Assembly (NCBI GenBank): GCA_017395715.1
Contig: JAFQNZ010000090.1
Location: 1-16,232, forward strand
From: Clostridia bacterium
GTDB lineage: Bacteria > Bacillota > Clostridia > Oscillospirales > CAG-272
DNA length: 16,232 nucleotides
Direction of reading: 5' to 3'
Part shown: positions 6,847-14,365 of the stretch, in pieces
Position numbering within the stretch: the stretch's first letter is position 1
Layout: each line of letters starts with the position of its first letter
Notes under the pieces: generated by a model
The model's database searches: none
What the model saw: only the letters and a program-made list of their open reading frames with translations
What the model was told of the DNA's origin: nothing
Program-made: the position numbers and the translations under genes

Positions 6847-6878
6847 CTCCCGACCGCAAAACGGTCGGGAGTTTTTTT
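6847..6878 (+). terminator. Intrinsic terminator of the lipoprotein gene
   Basis: A perfect 10-bp stem CTCCCGACCG/CGGTCGGGAG (6847-6856 and 6862-6871) with a CAAAA loop, followed by seven T. Confidence 0.92.
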
Positions 6879-6972
6879 GTCAGCACTCACTTTGCAGTAC
6901 AGTTGGTTTGACAAGCTTTCGTGCAACGATTATTCCGGCAAGTCTTTATTTGATTGCAATCCGCTTTGCTCT

Positions 6973-7101
6973 TGCCAAAGCCTTCCCCAGTGGGGGAAGG
7001 GGGACCACGGCAGTGGTGGATGAGGTGTGGCTTTCAATTTTAGGACACCTCATCCGCCAGGCTACGCCTGCCACCTTCTCCCGCTGGAGAAGGCTTTGGC
7101 A
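6973..7101. repeat. MITE/REP-like palindromic element
   Basis: Terminal inverted repeats TGCCAAAGCCTTC (6973-6985) and GAAGGCTTTGGCA (7089-7101) are perfect over 13 bp. Inside are nested hairpins: CCTTCCCC/GGGGAAGG (6981-7000), CCTTCTCC/GGAGAAGG (7074-7093) and a central GATGAGGTGT/ACACCTCATC pair (7019-7028 and 7045-7054). The element has no coding capacity. Similar AAGCCTTCCCC...GATGAGGTGT sequences are familiar from gut Clostridia. Whether it moved by a transposase or is a structured REP is not decidable here. Confidence 0.7.
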
Positions 7102-7198
7102 GAGGCGCCATTACAATGATCAAACACCGTTTTTTCGTAATTCTTCAAAAATCCTTTTATTATTTGTGTGACAAGAGTTAGAATCCTTTTATAAGCAC

Positions 7199-8437
7199 TC
7201 ACTCAGCGGCGGCAAGATACGCTTCCTGTTCGGGGGTGAGGACGTCAAGCTCGGCGTTCATAGCGCGTGCTTTGAGTCTTGCCACCTCAATGTCAAGCTC
7301 TCTCGGCACGTCATACACCTTGTTGTCAAGCGTTTTGCCGTATTTCGCAAGATATTCAAGACCTTTTGCCTGAAGCGCAAAGGACATATCCATGATCTCA
7401 GCGGGGTGTCCGTTGCCTGCGGCGAGGTTTACAAGGCGTCCTTCAGCAAGCAGATTGAGGATTCTGCCGTCGGCAAGGGTGTAGCCTGTGACGCAAGGCT
7501 TGCGCTGTGCCACCGAAACGGCAAGCGCTTCGAGGTCGTTTTTGTTGATCTCCACATCAAAGTGACCCGCATTGGCAAGAAGCACGCCGTCCTTCATCTT
7601 TTCAAGATGCTTTTTGGTGATAACATCTTTGCATCCTGTCAGCGTGATAAAGAGGTCGCCCACCTCAGCCGCTTTGTCCATCGGCAGAACAATAAAGCCG
7701 TCCATGACTGCTTCAATTGCCTTCACGGGGTCGATCTCGGTAACGTACACGATCGCACCAAGACCCTTGGCACGCATGGCGGCGCCTTTACCGCACCAGC
7801 CATAGCCCGCAATCACCACGCGCTTGCCTGCCACGATCAGGTTGGTCTCGTGCATGATGGCATCAAACACCGACTGACCCGTGCCGTAGCGGTTGTCAAA
7901 GAGGTGCTTGCAGTCGGCATCGTTGATATCCATCATGGGGTAATTCAACGCCCCTGCCGCTTCTCTTGCCTTCAAGCGGTGAATGCCCGTGGTGGTCTCT
8001 TCACAGCCGCCAATCAGATTTTTGCCGTATTCGGCGCAGGATGAATGAAGCAGTCCGATGAGGTCGCCACCATCGTCGATGATCAGGTCGGGGCAAACCG
8101 AAAGGGCGGCGATGAGGTCATCCTCGTATTCCTTCATGGTTGCGCCATGCACGGCGTTGACTTCAAGACCCGCCACGGCAAGAGCTGCCGCCACATCGTC
8201 CTGTGTGGAAAGCGGATTGCATCCCGTGATCGAAACTTCAGCACCACCCGCCTTTAAAATTTCGGCAAGATAGGCAGTTTTAGCTTCCAGATGAATCGAC
8301 ATGGTAATTTTTTTGCCGGCAAAGGGCTTAGTATCCTTAAATTCTTTTTCAATAATCGAAAGCACGGGGGTGTAACTTTTCACCCATTCGATCTTGTCGC
8401 GTCCCGAAGGCGCGAGTGCAATGTCTTTGATTCTCAT
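7199..8437 (-). CDS. ahcY: Adenosylhomocysteinase, archaeal/Thermotoga-type
   Basis: 412 residues. It hydrolyses S-adenosylhomocysteine to adenosine and homocysteine, relieving product inhibition of methyltransferases, with bound NAD. The dinucleotide-binding loop GYGWCGKGAAMRAKGLGA is at 211-228. Substrate motifs are His49 (SIHLEAKT), CKHLFDNRYGTGQS with Lys177, NAGHFDVEI (289-297) and LAAGNGHPAEIMD (338-350). The protein is shorter than the ~430-470-residue eukaryotic/proteobacterial enzymes and ends LTPEQEAYLAAAE, without the Lys-Tyr tail that closes the NAD site there. This fits the Thermotoga/archaeal subtype. AAGGAAGG lies 9 nt before the ATG. It starts 42 nt after the GT-CsaB gene and is probably the last gene of the minus-strand train. 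No SAH riboswitch is visible upstream. Confidence 0.96.
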   Translation of the reverse strand: MRIKDIALAPSGRDKIEWVKSYTPVLSIIEKEFKDTKPFAGKKITMSIHLEAKTAYLAEILKAGGAEVSITGCNPLSTQDDVAAALAVAGLEVNAVHGATMKEYEDDLIAALSVCPDLIIDDGGDLIGLLHSSCAEYGKNLIGGCEETTTGIHRLKAREAAGALNYPMMDINDADCKHLFDNRYGTGQSVFDAIMHETNLIVAGKRVVIAGYGWCGKGAAMRAKGLGAIVYVTEIDPVKAIEAVMDGFIVLPMDKAAEVGDLFITLTGCKDVITKKHLEKMKDGVLLANAGHFDVEINKNDLEALAVSVAQRKPCVTGYTLADGRILNLLAEGRLVNLAAGNGHPAEIMDMSFALQAKGLEYLAKYGKTLDNKVYDVPRELDIEVARLKARAMNAELDVLTPEQEAYLAAAE

Positions 8438-8479
8438 GGTTTTTGACCTTCCTTTATCTTAAATCTCTCGATTGTTTTG

Positions 8480-10771
8480 TCAAATGTTATCTTGTTTTTG
8501 AAGCCGTTTGGAGAGCGGCTTTTTTTGTTTGGCAGACAGATGATCCAACCCCTCGCGAACTTTTTCGAGGGTGGTCATGGCGCGCAAAGTGAGTTTTTCC
8601 ACCGCTTCCCTGTTGGGAACCAAGCGGAGATCCTTTTGAATCAGCAAAGGGAGTGCATACAAAAGGGCTTCTTCATTAAAATTTTTTTGTAAAACAGACG
8701 AGTCAATACCGATCTCATGGCAAAAGCGCCTGCATTTTTCGCTTTGTGACAGGCAAAGGAGCGGTGTCCCTCCGATTGCACCAAACACCAAAGCGTGAAA
8801 GCGTGAGGTGATGAGAAACGCTGCCCCCGCAATCAGCGTAAGCGCACCCTGCGCGGGCAGTGTGACGGTTGGGGATTTTTTGCCCGTCTTCTGAAAAACT
8901 TGTGCAGAAAGCGACTTGGCAAGCGGTGCATCCGCCTCAGGCTGCATCAAAAGGAAAATGGGGCGAAAGCCCTTTTCACACGCCACAAGAATGGCCTTAA
9001 TCAGTGCTTTTTCCCGCCGTTTGTTTCTGTTTTTTCCCGAAAGCGCGATCACACAGTACGGCGCGTTCGTCGGCAAGCGGTGCGCTGAAAACAAGCACTC
9101 TGCCTCCTGTTTTGAAAGCGGTTTTAAGGTCAAGGCGCTGTCTGCCGTCAAGGCAAGATAGGGCTTTTTGCGTTCCGGCATCGTGGCAGAAAGCCGCTTG
9201 GCAAGCGCATAGGATTCCTCATCACGCAGGGTGACAACACAGTTTCCGCGCAACAAGGAAGACAGCGATCTTTCTTCATTTTTGGAAAACTCACCAAAGC
9301 CGTTGGCGTAGAACACCACGTGTTTGCCAAGGACCTTGGCAAGCCTGATCCAAAACGCGTAGTAAAAAAACGATCGGTGCGAGGTTTCTTTTTGTAAAAG
9401 CGTACCCCCGCCCACATACAAAACTTTGGCGCAAAGAAGAGCGTGCAAAATACCGCTCACGTCCTTTCGGCTGACAGCATTCACCGAAAACTCGCGCGCC
9501 GTTTTTTTCGCACGGTGCGAGATGACAGAAACGCCGCCCTCGGGATCAAGACTCCTGATCCCCTCAATCATCGTTTCGAGCAAAAGATCATCCCCTAAAT
9601 TGCCAAAGCCGTGGTAGCCGAGAATGAGGTTTCGGCATCTTTTTGTTCGGGGGCTAAGCGAAGCATAAAGGGCTTCGCAGTCATCTGTCATTTTGTCAAG
9701 CGAATAATGGCAAAGTACCGTGTCACGGCATTCAACCGAAAGCGCAGTAAGCGCATCCTCATGCGCGGTGAGGAGCGAGATCAAATCACGGCACAAGGCA
9801 TCTGCCGTTGGCGGCAAAGCCCCGCGGCAGCAAAAATTGCTTGACGCCGCCTCGGAGAGTTTTTCCTTGCGGTAAACACCCATATACCCGCTGTTGCCCG
9901 AAAGGATCGTGGGAATGCCGCAAGACATTGCCTCCAGTGCCGCGCGCGATACCCCAACAAACACATCGGCAATATGAAGATACGGCAAAATATCCACCGC
10001 TTCGCCAATCACCGACACAGCGCCGTGAAGAAAAGCGTCTTCCGCCACCCGCTTTTCAAGCGCGGGTAAGCAGTCGCCGCCGCCTACCAAAATGAGCTTG
10101 GCGTTGCATTTTTCGCGAATTTTCGGCAACGCATCGCAAAGCAAAAATGCGGTTTTCGCGCGGTCTTTGTCCATGCGGCTGATATGCAGAATGATTTTTT
10201 CTTTGACCGTATCAAGCGCTGTCTCTTCCCTGTTTACGGCAACCATGCCTTTTTTGTCAAAACGGTTGGTATCAATGCCGTTGACGGTAACGAAAATCTG
10301 TCGGTAAGAGAGCGCGTATTCGCGCACGAGATAGGCACGGATATCCTCGCTGACCGCAAGCGTTTTTTCGCCCCAACAGCTAAAAAAGCGTGTCAGCGGC
10401 GTGATTTTGAAGTCAAGATGCGCGGTGGTCACGAAGTGTCGCCGTAAACTTTTCGGAAGCAGCGAAACAACAAACGCCGAAAGGCGGGAGTGTGCGTGCA
10501 GAATATCAAAACGGTACACCGACACAGCCTCTTTCAAAAGCTTTCGTGCCAAAAAAATATTGTAAAGTTTTCGCTCGTCAAGCGGCAGATAGATATGCGG
10601 GATATTGCACTTGGCAAGCTCCTCTTCCAAAGATCCGCCTGCCGACGCCACTGCCACAAAATAACCGCGCGCGGTAAGCGCTTTGGCAAGCGAAAGCAGA
10701 TGCGTTTCCACACCGCCAGTGGAAAAGCTGTTGGTCAAAAGCAGCACCGATCGGCGCTTCGATACACACAA
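8480..10771 (-). CDS. Fusion: GT4 glycosyltransferase + CsaB-like polysaccharide pyruvyl transferase
   Basis: 763 residues in two domains. Residues 1-375 are a GT-B fold, GT4-family glycosyltransferase: an N-terminal STGGVETHLLSLAKAL motif (17-32), an ISRMDKDRAK phosphate-side loop, LILVGGG, and SRAALEAMSCGIPT with Glu280. The first Glu of the usual EX7E is Val272. Residues 381-763 are a polysaccharide pyruvyl transferase: NLILGYHGFGNLGDD (381-395), YVGGGTLLQ (about 452-460), FYANGFGEF, VTLRDEES and SRFHALVFGAIGGTP with Arg657/His659. CsaB adds ketal-pyruvate to secondary cell-wall polysaccharide, which anchors SLH-domain proteins. A fused enzyme could add a sugar and pyruvylate it. The best start is TTG at 10771, with AAGGGAAG upstream; the frame is open back to the MORN stop but offers no ATG or GTG. 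No SLH protein is in the window. Confidence 0.88.
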   Translation of the reverse strand: MCVSKRRSVLLLTNSFSTGGVETHLLSLAKALTARGYFVAVASAGGSLEEELAKCNIPHIYLPLDERKLYNIFLARKLLKEAVSVYRFDILHAHSRLSAFVVSLLPKSLRRHFVTTAHLDFKITPLTRFFSCWGEKTLAVSEDIRAYLVREYALSYRQIFVTVNGIDTNRFDKKGMVAVNREETALDTVKEKIILHISRMDKDRAKTAFLLCDALPKIREKCNAKLILVGGGDCLPALEKRVAEDAFLHGAVSVIGEAVDILPYLHIADVFVGVSRAALEAMSCGIPTILSGNSGYMGVYRKEKLSEAASSNFCCRGALPPTADALCRDLISLLTAHEDALTALSVECRDTVLCHYSLDKMTDDCEALYASLSPRTKRCRNLILGYHGFGNLGDDLLLETMIEGIRSLDPEGGVSVISHRAKKTAREFSVNAVSRKDVSGILHALLCAKVLYVGGGTLLQKETSHRSFFYYAFWIRLAKVLGKHVVFYANGFGEFSKNEERSLSSLLRGNCVVTLRDEESYALAKRLSATMPERKKPYLALTADSALTLKPLSKQEAECLFSAHRLPTNAPYCVIALSGKNRNKRREKALIKAILVACEKGFRPIFLLMQPEADAPLAKSLSAQVFQKTGKKSPTVTLPAQGALTLIAGAAFLITSRFHALVFGAIGGTPLLCLSQSEKCRRFCHEIGIDSSVLQKNFNEEALLYALPLLIQKDLRLVPNREAVEKLTLRAMTTLEKVREGLDHLSAKQKKPLSKRLQKQDNI

Positions 10772-10834
10772 AGGCCGCTTCCCTTCACAGTCGGCGACCT
10801 TTTTGTCAATAGTCTTTTTGGTTTTGATGATAAC

Positions 10835-10851
10835 AACCGCCTTCTGCGGTT
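10835..10851 (-). other. Small hairpin after the MORN gene
   Basis: AACCGC/GCGGTT with a 5-nt loop overlaps the MORN stop codon. There is no T-run on the transcribed strand, so it is not a convincing terminator; it could protect the RNA end or be chance. Confidence 0.3.
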
Positions 10852-11635
10852 AAGTTTCGGGCTGGTCGATCCTCACACCACCCACAAGCGTGCCGCTGAG
10901 TGAGACTCTTTTTCCGTTCAGTGCCGTGTAGGTGTACGTACCTTCCCCGTTCGGGAGTCCGCTTTCAAACTGCCCTTCATACACGCTCTCATCAGCAAAG
11001 GTGTATTTGCCTCTGCCGCTGATCTCACCGACTGAAAATTCGCCTTCATACTTGTCGCCGTTTGCATAGGTCAAGCTTCCCAAACCGTGAGGCAGACCGT
11101 TTTGGTAACCGCCCACATAGTTTGCCCCGCTTCGGTAGGAATATGTAACCTCACCCTCAAAACGGCTATTGACAAACGTACCCTGCGGCGTCTCTTCGCC
11201 GTCGTCATACACAAGCGTCAAAGTGCCGTTTTCGCTCCACTCGCCCGAAACAATCATGCCCTCGTAGCGATTGCCACTGGCAAGCGTCACGCGGCAAAAG
11301 CCGTCGGCAACGCCGTCGGTAAATTCGCCGTCAATGACTTCTCCGTCTGCGCTGGTATAAATACCCGTACCGTTCGGCAGATAACCGCGGATCTCGCCCT
11401 CGTAAATGTCGCCGTTTTCATAAACCAGCTTGTTCTTTTTGGGATAATAGGTCATTCTTCCGTCGGGCGTATACACCGTACCGCTTTCGCTTGTACCGTA
11501 GTAATACACATCGTCGTAGCGAGTGCTGTGGGCTGAAGAAAAACGGTAACCAAGCAAAAGGATCACGCAAACGACCAAAAGAACCATCACCGCCGCCACA
11601 AGCGAGGCGGAAAGAAAAAATACCTTTTTTTTCAT
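10850..11635 (-). CDS. Membrane-anchored MORN-repeat protein
   Basis: 261 residues from the ATG at 11635, which overlaps the TGA of the upstream gene (ATGA), so it is translationally coupled; an in-frame TTG 30 nt earlier is not needed. A basic MKKK start and one hydrophobic segment (5-29) make a signal anchor. Residues 78-242 then hold about seven MORN-type repeats of ~23 residues (pattern YEGEF...G..G.G.YT..G): clear ones start at 78, 101, 150, 173, 196 and 219, with a degenerate one near 124. Most of the chain should lie outside the membrane. MORN repeats form beta-hairpin rods that mediate protein or lipid contacts; no enzyme domain is seen. Its place between the two-TM protein and the envelope GT-CsaB gene suggests an envelope scaffold role, as inference. 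Confidence 0.88.
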   Translation of the reverse strand: MKKKVFFLSASLVAAVMVLLVVCVILLLGYRFSSAHSTRYDDVYYYGTSESGTVYTPDGRMTYYPKKNKLVYENGDIYEGEIRGYLPNGTGIYTSADGEVIDGEFTDGVADGFCRVTLASGNRYEGMIVSGEWSENGTLTLVYDDGEETPQGTFVNSRFEGEVTYSYRSGANYVGGYQNGLPHGLGSLTYANGDKYEGEFSVGEISGRGKYTFADESVYEGQFESGLPNGEGTYTYTALNGKRVSLSGTLVGGVRIDQPET

Positions 11636-12081
11636 GAGATAATATCGCCTGCCGCTGATATCCAATCAGTCAAGTAGCGCGCCGCCACAAATGCCACGAG
11701 CAAGAAGATCACAAGCGAAACGATCACCACATACAGATCGGTCCCCTTGTTGGAATAGCGAAGCTCGGCGCGGTGGCGCTCGTCTTCAACCAGATAATAG
11801 CGCTTCTCTTCTTCTCCGACCGTATGCACAAAACGGGCAAGCGCACCGCGGCGGATGGAATTTAAGATCACGCGGTTGCCCGCAAAACCAAGCGCCTCGG
11901 CTGTCAGAGCCTTCTCTTCGCCAAAAGCTTCTTTTTCGAGAAGGGCGCGGATGGCTTTTCCGAGAACGGATTTGTTGTAATAGGTCATGATCACACCGAT
12001 GGCAATGCCGATATACACCGTCCAAACGATCATCGGCACGGTCATGATCTCAATCTTGGTTACAAGAAAAGAATACATCAT
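11632..12081 (-). CDS. Two-TM membrane protein of unknown function
   Basis: 149 residues with hydrophobic helices at about 14-34 and 115-136 and a charged ~80-residue loop between them (KALTAEALGF..., EEEKRYYLVEDERHRAELRY). The loop may fold as a small helix-helix-wing-like unit, but I do not recognise a family. The first ATG is 6 nt after the serS stop with no clear Shine-Dalgarno sequence, so translation probably depends on ribosomes finishing serS. The TGA overlaps the ATG of the MORN gene, tying the two in one translational unit. An internal Met13 start (MTVPM) would still keep both helices. The coupling argues that it acts together with the MORN protein in the membrane. Confidence 0.75.
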   Translation of the reverse strand: MMYSFLVTKIEIMTVPMIVWTVYIGIAIGVIMTYYNKSVLGKAIRALLEKEAFGEEKALTAEALGFAGNRVILNSIRRGALARFVHTVGEEEKRYYLVEDERHRAELRYSNKGTDLYVVIVSLVIFLLVAFVAARYLTDWISAAGDIIS

Positions 12082-12087
12082 AGTGTC

Positions 12088-13371
12088 TTAGTCTTTTTTG
12101 AGTACATCGCAGCCGATATACTTGCGAAGCACTTCGGGAACGGTTACGCTGCCGTCAGCATTCTGATTCTGTTCCACAAGGGCGGGCAGAATACGGCTGG
12201 TTGCCAGACCACTTCCGTTCAAGGTGTGCATATATTCAATGTGTCCGTCAGCTCTCTTCACACGCATCATGCCGCGGCGTGCCTGATAGTCGCGTGCGTT
12301 CGAAACCGAGCTGACTTCCTTATAGCCCTGCATCGAGGGGATCTGAATTTCAATATCGTAGGTTCTTGCCATCGAAGCCGAGCAGTCCTCTGCCGCAAGC
12401 TTCACGGTGCGGAAGTGGAAGCCGAGACCCTTGACAAGATTTTCCGCCTTGGTAACGAGTTCGTCAAACGCTTCATCGCTCTTTTCGGGCAGAGTGAACT
12501 GGAACATTTCCACCTTGTTGAACTGATGTCCTCTGACCATACCTCTTTCGTCCGAACGGTAAGAGCCTGCTTCTCTTCTGAAACAAGGTGTGTAGCTGAC
12601 AAGCTTCTTGGGAAGATCCGCTTCGGTGAGGATCTCGTTGCGGTAGAGCGAAGCAAGAGCCGCTTCGGCGGTGGGGAGCATATATCTGGTTCTGTTGTCG
12701 GTGGGATTTTCGATCTTGTACACTTCATCGGCAAACTTCGGGAACTGACCTGCCGTTACGCCGCATTCATACTCCAGCATGTGAGGCGGGAGAATGAGCT
12801 CGTAGCCGTCGGCAATGTGGGTATCAATAAAGTAGTTGAGCAGCGCCCATTCAAGACGCGCGCCCATACCGCGATAGATCCAGAAGCCCGAGCCCGAAAG
12901 CTTGGTGCCGCGCTCGTAGTCGATCAGACCGAGGCTGGTGCAGAGATCCACATGGTTCTTGGGTTCAAAATCAAAGACGCGGGGCTCGCCGATGTAGCGG
13001 AGGGGTTCGTTGTTTTCTTTTCCGCCCGATTTGAGGTCACGGTCGGGGAGGTTGGGAAGACCGAGCATGATCGACTGCAGTTCCACTTCCACAGCCTTGA
13101 TCTTTTCATCGTTAGCTTTTGCCTTTTCGCCCATTTCTTTCATTCTGGCAAAGAGCTCTTTGACATCCTTGCCTTCTTTTTTGTACTGGGGAACGAGTTT
13201 GGATTCTCTGTTCTGCTCTGCCTTCAGGCTTTCGGTTTCGCTGATGAGCGCACGGCGTTCCGCGTCGAGTGTGAGAATGCGCGCGATGTCTTCTTCGGCA
13301 TCCTTGCCTTTTGTTTTCAGGCGTTCAATGACTTCGTTCGGGTTTTCTTTGATATACTTAATGTCTAACAT
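12088..13371 (-). CDS. serS: Seryl-tRNA synthetase
   Basis: 427 residues from the ATG at 13371 (MLDIKYIKENPNEV, the usual SerRS N-terminus). An upstream in-frame extension of 44 codons overlaps parB and is not SerRS-like. Residues 1-105 form the long antiparallel coiled-coil arm that grips the tRNA-Ser variable arm. The class II core follows with the PTAE loop (233-236), motif 2 FRREAGSYRSDERGMVRGHQF (264-284) and motif 3 NGSGLATSRILPALVE (385-400). It charges tRNA-Ser, and tRNA-Sec if present. The ribosome site is weak and A-rich (AGAAAGAAG). The 58 bp between parB and serS are too short for a T-box leader, so this copy is probably expressed from the parAB transcript. The parAB-serS order is seen in other Clostridia. 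Confidence 0.97.
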   Translation of the reverse strand: MLDIKYIKENPNEVIERLKTKGKDAEEDIARILTLDAERRALISETESLKAEQNRESKLVPQYKKEGKDVKELFARMKEMGEKAKANDEKIKAVEVELQSIMLGLPNLPDRDLKSGGKENNEPLRYIGEPRVFDFEPKNHVDLCTSLGLIDYERGTKLSGSGFWIYRGMGARLEWALLNYFIDTHIADGYELILPPHMLEYECGVTAGQFPKFADEVYKIENPTDNRTRYMLPTAEAALASLYRNEILTEADLPKKLVSYTPCFRREAGSYRSDERGMVRGHQFNKVEMFQFTLPEKSDEAFDELVTKAENLVKGLGFHFRTVKLAAEDCSASMARTYDIEIQIPSMQGYKEVSSVSNARDYQARRGMMRVKRADGHIEYMHTLNGSGLATSRILPALVEQNQNADGSVTVPEVLRKYIGCDVLKKD

Positions 13372-13429
13372 GGCTTTTTTCTTCTTTCTGTTGTTGTGAT
13401 ATGAAACAAATTTGTTATTAAAATTTACA

Positions 13430-14308
13430 TTACAGGAGATTGTCTCCGCCGATCTGAGCAAGGAGTGCCTGCAAATCGTTGTCGTCGCTGAATTCAATCT
13501 CAATGCGTTTGGCTTTTTTGCCGCAGAAGATTTTCACTTTTCTTCCGAATTTCTGACGGAGAACCTTTTCCAGTTCCGAAAGGTAGTTCACTTCCCCTTC
13601 GTCTTCCTTTACGATCTCCACAGCGGGTTTTGCCGTGGCGGCGGCGTTCACCTTGCGAACAAGCTCTTCGGTTGCTCTCACCGAAAGCCCCTTCTCTTCT
13701 ACCGTTTCGGCAACCTCCACAGTTTCGCTCTTATCCACAAGACCGAGGATGGCTCTTGCGTGACCGGCACTGATCTCGCCGTCACTCAGCATCTTGAGCA
13801 CTTCGGGCGGAAGCTCAAGAAGTCGCATCGAGTTGGTAATGGCGCTGCGGCTCTTGCCCACGCGCTTGGCGAGTGTTTCCTGTGTCAAGTCAAAATTCTG
13901 AAGCAGAATCCTATAAGCATTGGCTTCTTCCACGGGATTCAAGTTTTCGCGCTGAATGTTTTCAATCAGTGAAAGTTCAGCAGTTTTTCTGTCGTCAGTA
14001 TCCATAATGACAACCGGCACTTCGGTAAGCCCTGCCATTTTGGAAGCGCGCCAGCGTCTTTCACCGGCAATGATTTCATAAAATCCGCCTTTTGCTTTGC
14101 GGACGATGATCGGCTGAATCACGCCGTTTGCCGCGATCGAATCAGCAAGCTGAGAGAGTGCTTCGGGTTCAAACACCTTTCTCGGCTGTCCTTTTCTCGG
14201 CTCGATATCGGCAAGACGGAGCATGGTCACCCCGCCCTTTTCTTCTTCTGTGTTCTCGGAAAAAATCGAATCAAGACCCTTGCCGAGACCTCTGTTTGCG
14301 ATAGCCAT
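13430..14308 (-). CDS. parB: Chromosome partitioning protein ParB/Spo0J
   Basis: 292 residues. This is a CTP-dependent clamp that loads at parS and spreads, guiding origin segregation and SMC loading. The N-terminal RGLGKGLDSIF (6-16) is the segment that stimulates ParA ATPase. CTP-binding motifs are GERRWRA (82-88) and ENIQRENLNPVEEA (116-129). The helix-turn-helix is LTQETLAKRVGKSRSAITNS (141-160), followed by SAGHARAILGL (180-190). The C-terminal part (about 240-292) is the dimerisation domain after a linker. At the four positions known to separate ParB from Noc specificity it has Arg154, Ser160, Glu165 and Gly182; Arg and Gly are ParB-type. The start has AAAGGAAAGG upstream. It lies 57 nt after parA, with a hairpin in the gap. 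Confidence 0.96.
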   Translation of the reverse strand: MAIANRGLGKGLDSIFSENTEEEKGGVTMLRLADIEPRKGQPRKVFEPEALSQLADSIAANGVIQPIIVRKAKGGFYEIIAGERRWRASKMAGLTEVPVVIMDTDDRKTAELSLIENIQRENLNPVEEANAYRILLQNFDLTQETLAKRVGKSRSAITNSMRLLELPPEVLKMLSDGEISAGHARAILGLVDKSETVEVAETVEEKGLSVRATEELVRKVNAAATAKPAVEIVKEDEGEVNYLSELEKVLRQKFGRKVKIFCGKKAKRIEIEFSDDNDLQALLAQIGGDNLL

Positions 14309-14334
14309 AGCGTTTTCCTTTCCTTTATCCTATC

Positions 14335-14363
14335 AAGGGCTGTCGGGTATTCCGACTTCCCTT
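14335..14363 (-). other. Hairpin in the parA-parB gap
   Basis: AAGGG/CCCTT (14335-14339 and 14359-14363) encloses GTCGG/CCGAC (14342-14346 and 14352-14356) with a symmetric 2x2 internal loop and a 5-nt apical loop. There is no following T-run, so it is not a full terminator. It may affect mRNA processing or the ParA:ParB ratio. Confidence 0.45.
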
Positions 14364-14365
14364 TC

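Larger units (their letters stand above)
6837..7198. other. Gene-free stretch between the lipoprotein and ahcY
   Basis: These 362 bp hold the lipoprotein terminator, a 129-bp palindromic element (6973-7101), and an AT-rich tail with an 11-bp direct repeat AATCCTTTTAT (7150-7160 and 7182-7192). I see no gene and no clear terminator for ahcY; the palindromic element might serve as one. Confidence 0.6.

Noticed and set aside
6908..6936. Promoter starting TTGACA in the lipoprotein-ahcY gap
   Set aside because: The -10 at 17 bp is TATTCC, too poor, and no gene follows before the palindromic element.
6908..7171. 87-codon plus-strand frame
   Set aside because: Runs straight through the palindromic repeat element; no ribosome site or family features.
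8438..8479. SAH riboswitch upstream of ahcY
   Set aside because: The gap is only 42 nt and holds just the ribosome site.
12226..13368. 380-codon open frame on the plus strand
   Set aside because: Exactly antisense to serS and rich in residues typical of reversed codons; no family match.
13372..13429. T-box riboswitch before serS
   Set aside because: Only 58 bp, without T-box core or terminator hairpin. The AACAAATTTGTT palindrome there (13405-13416) is AT-rich and probably chance.
13372..13503. 44-codon N-terminal extension of serS
   Set aside because: Overlaps the 3' end of parB and precedes the canonical SerRS start MLDIKYIK.
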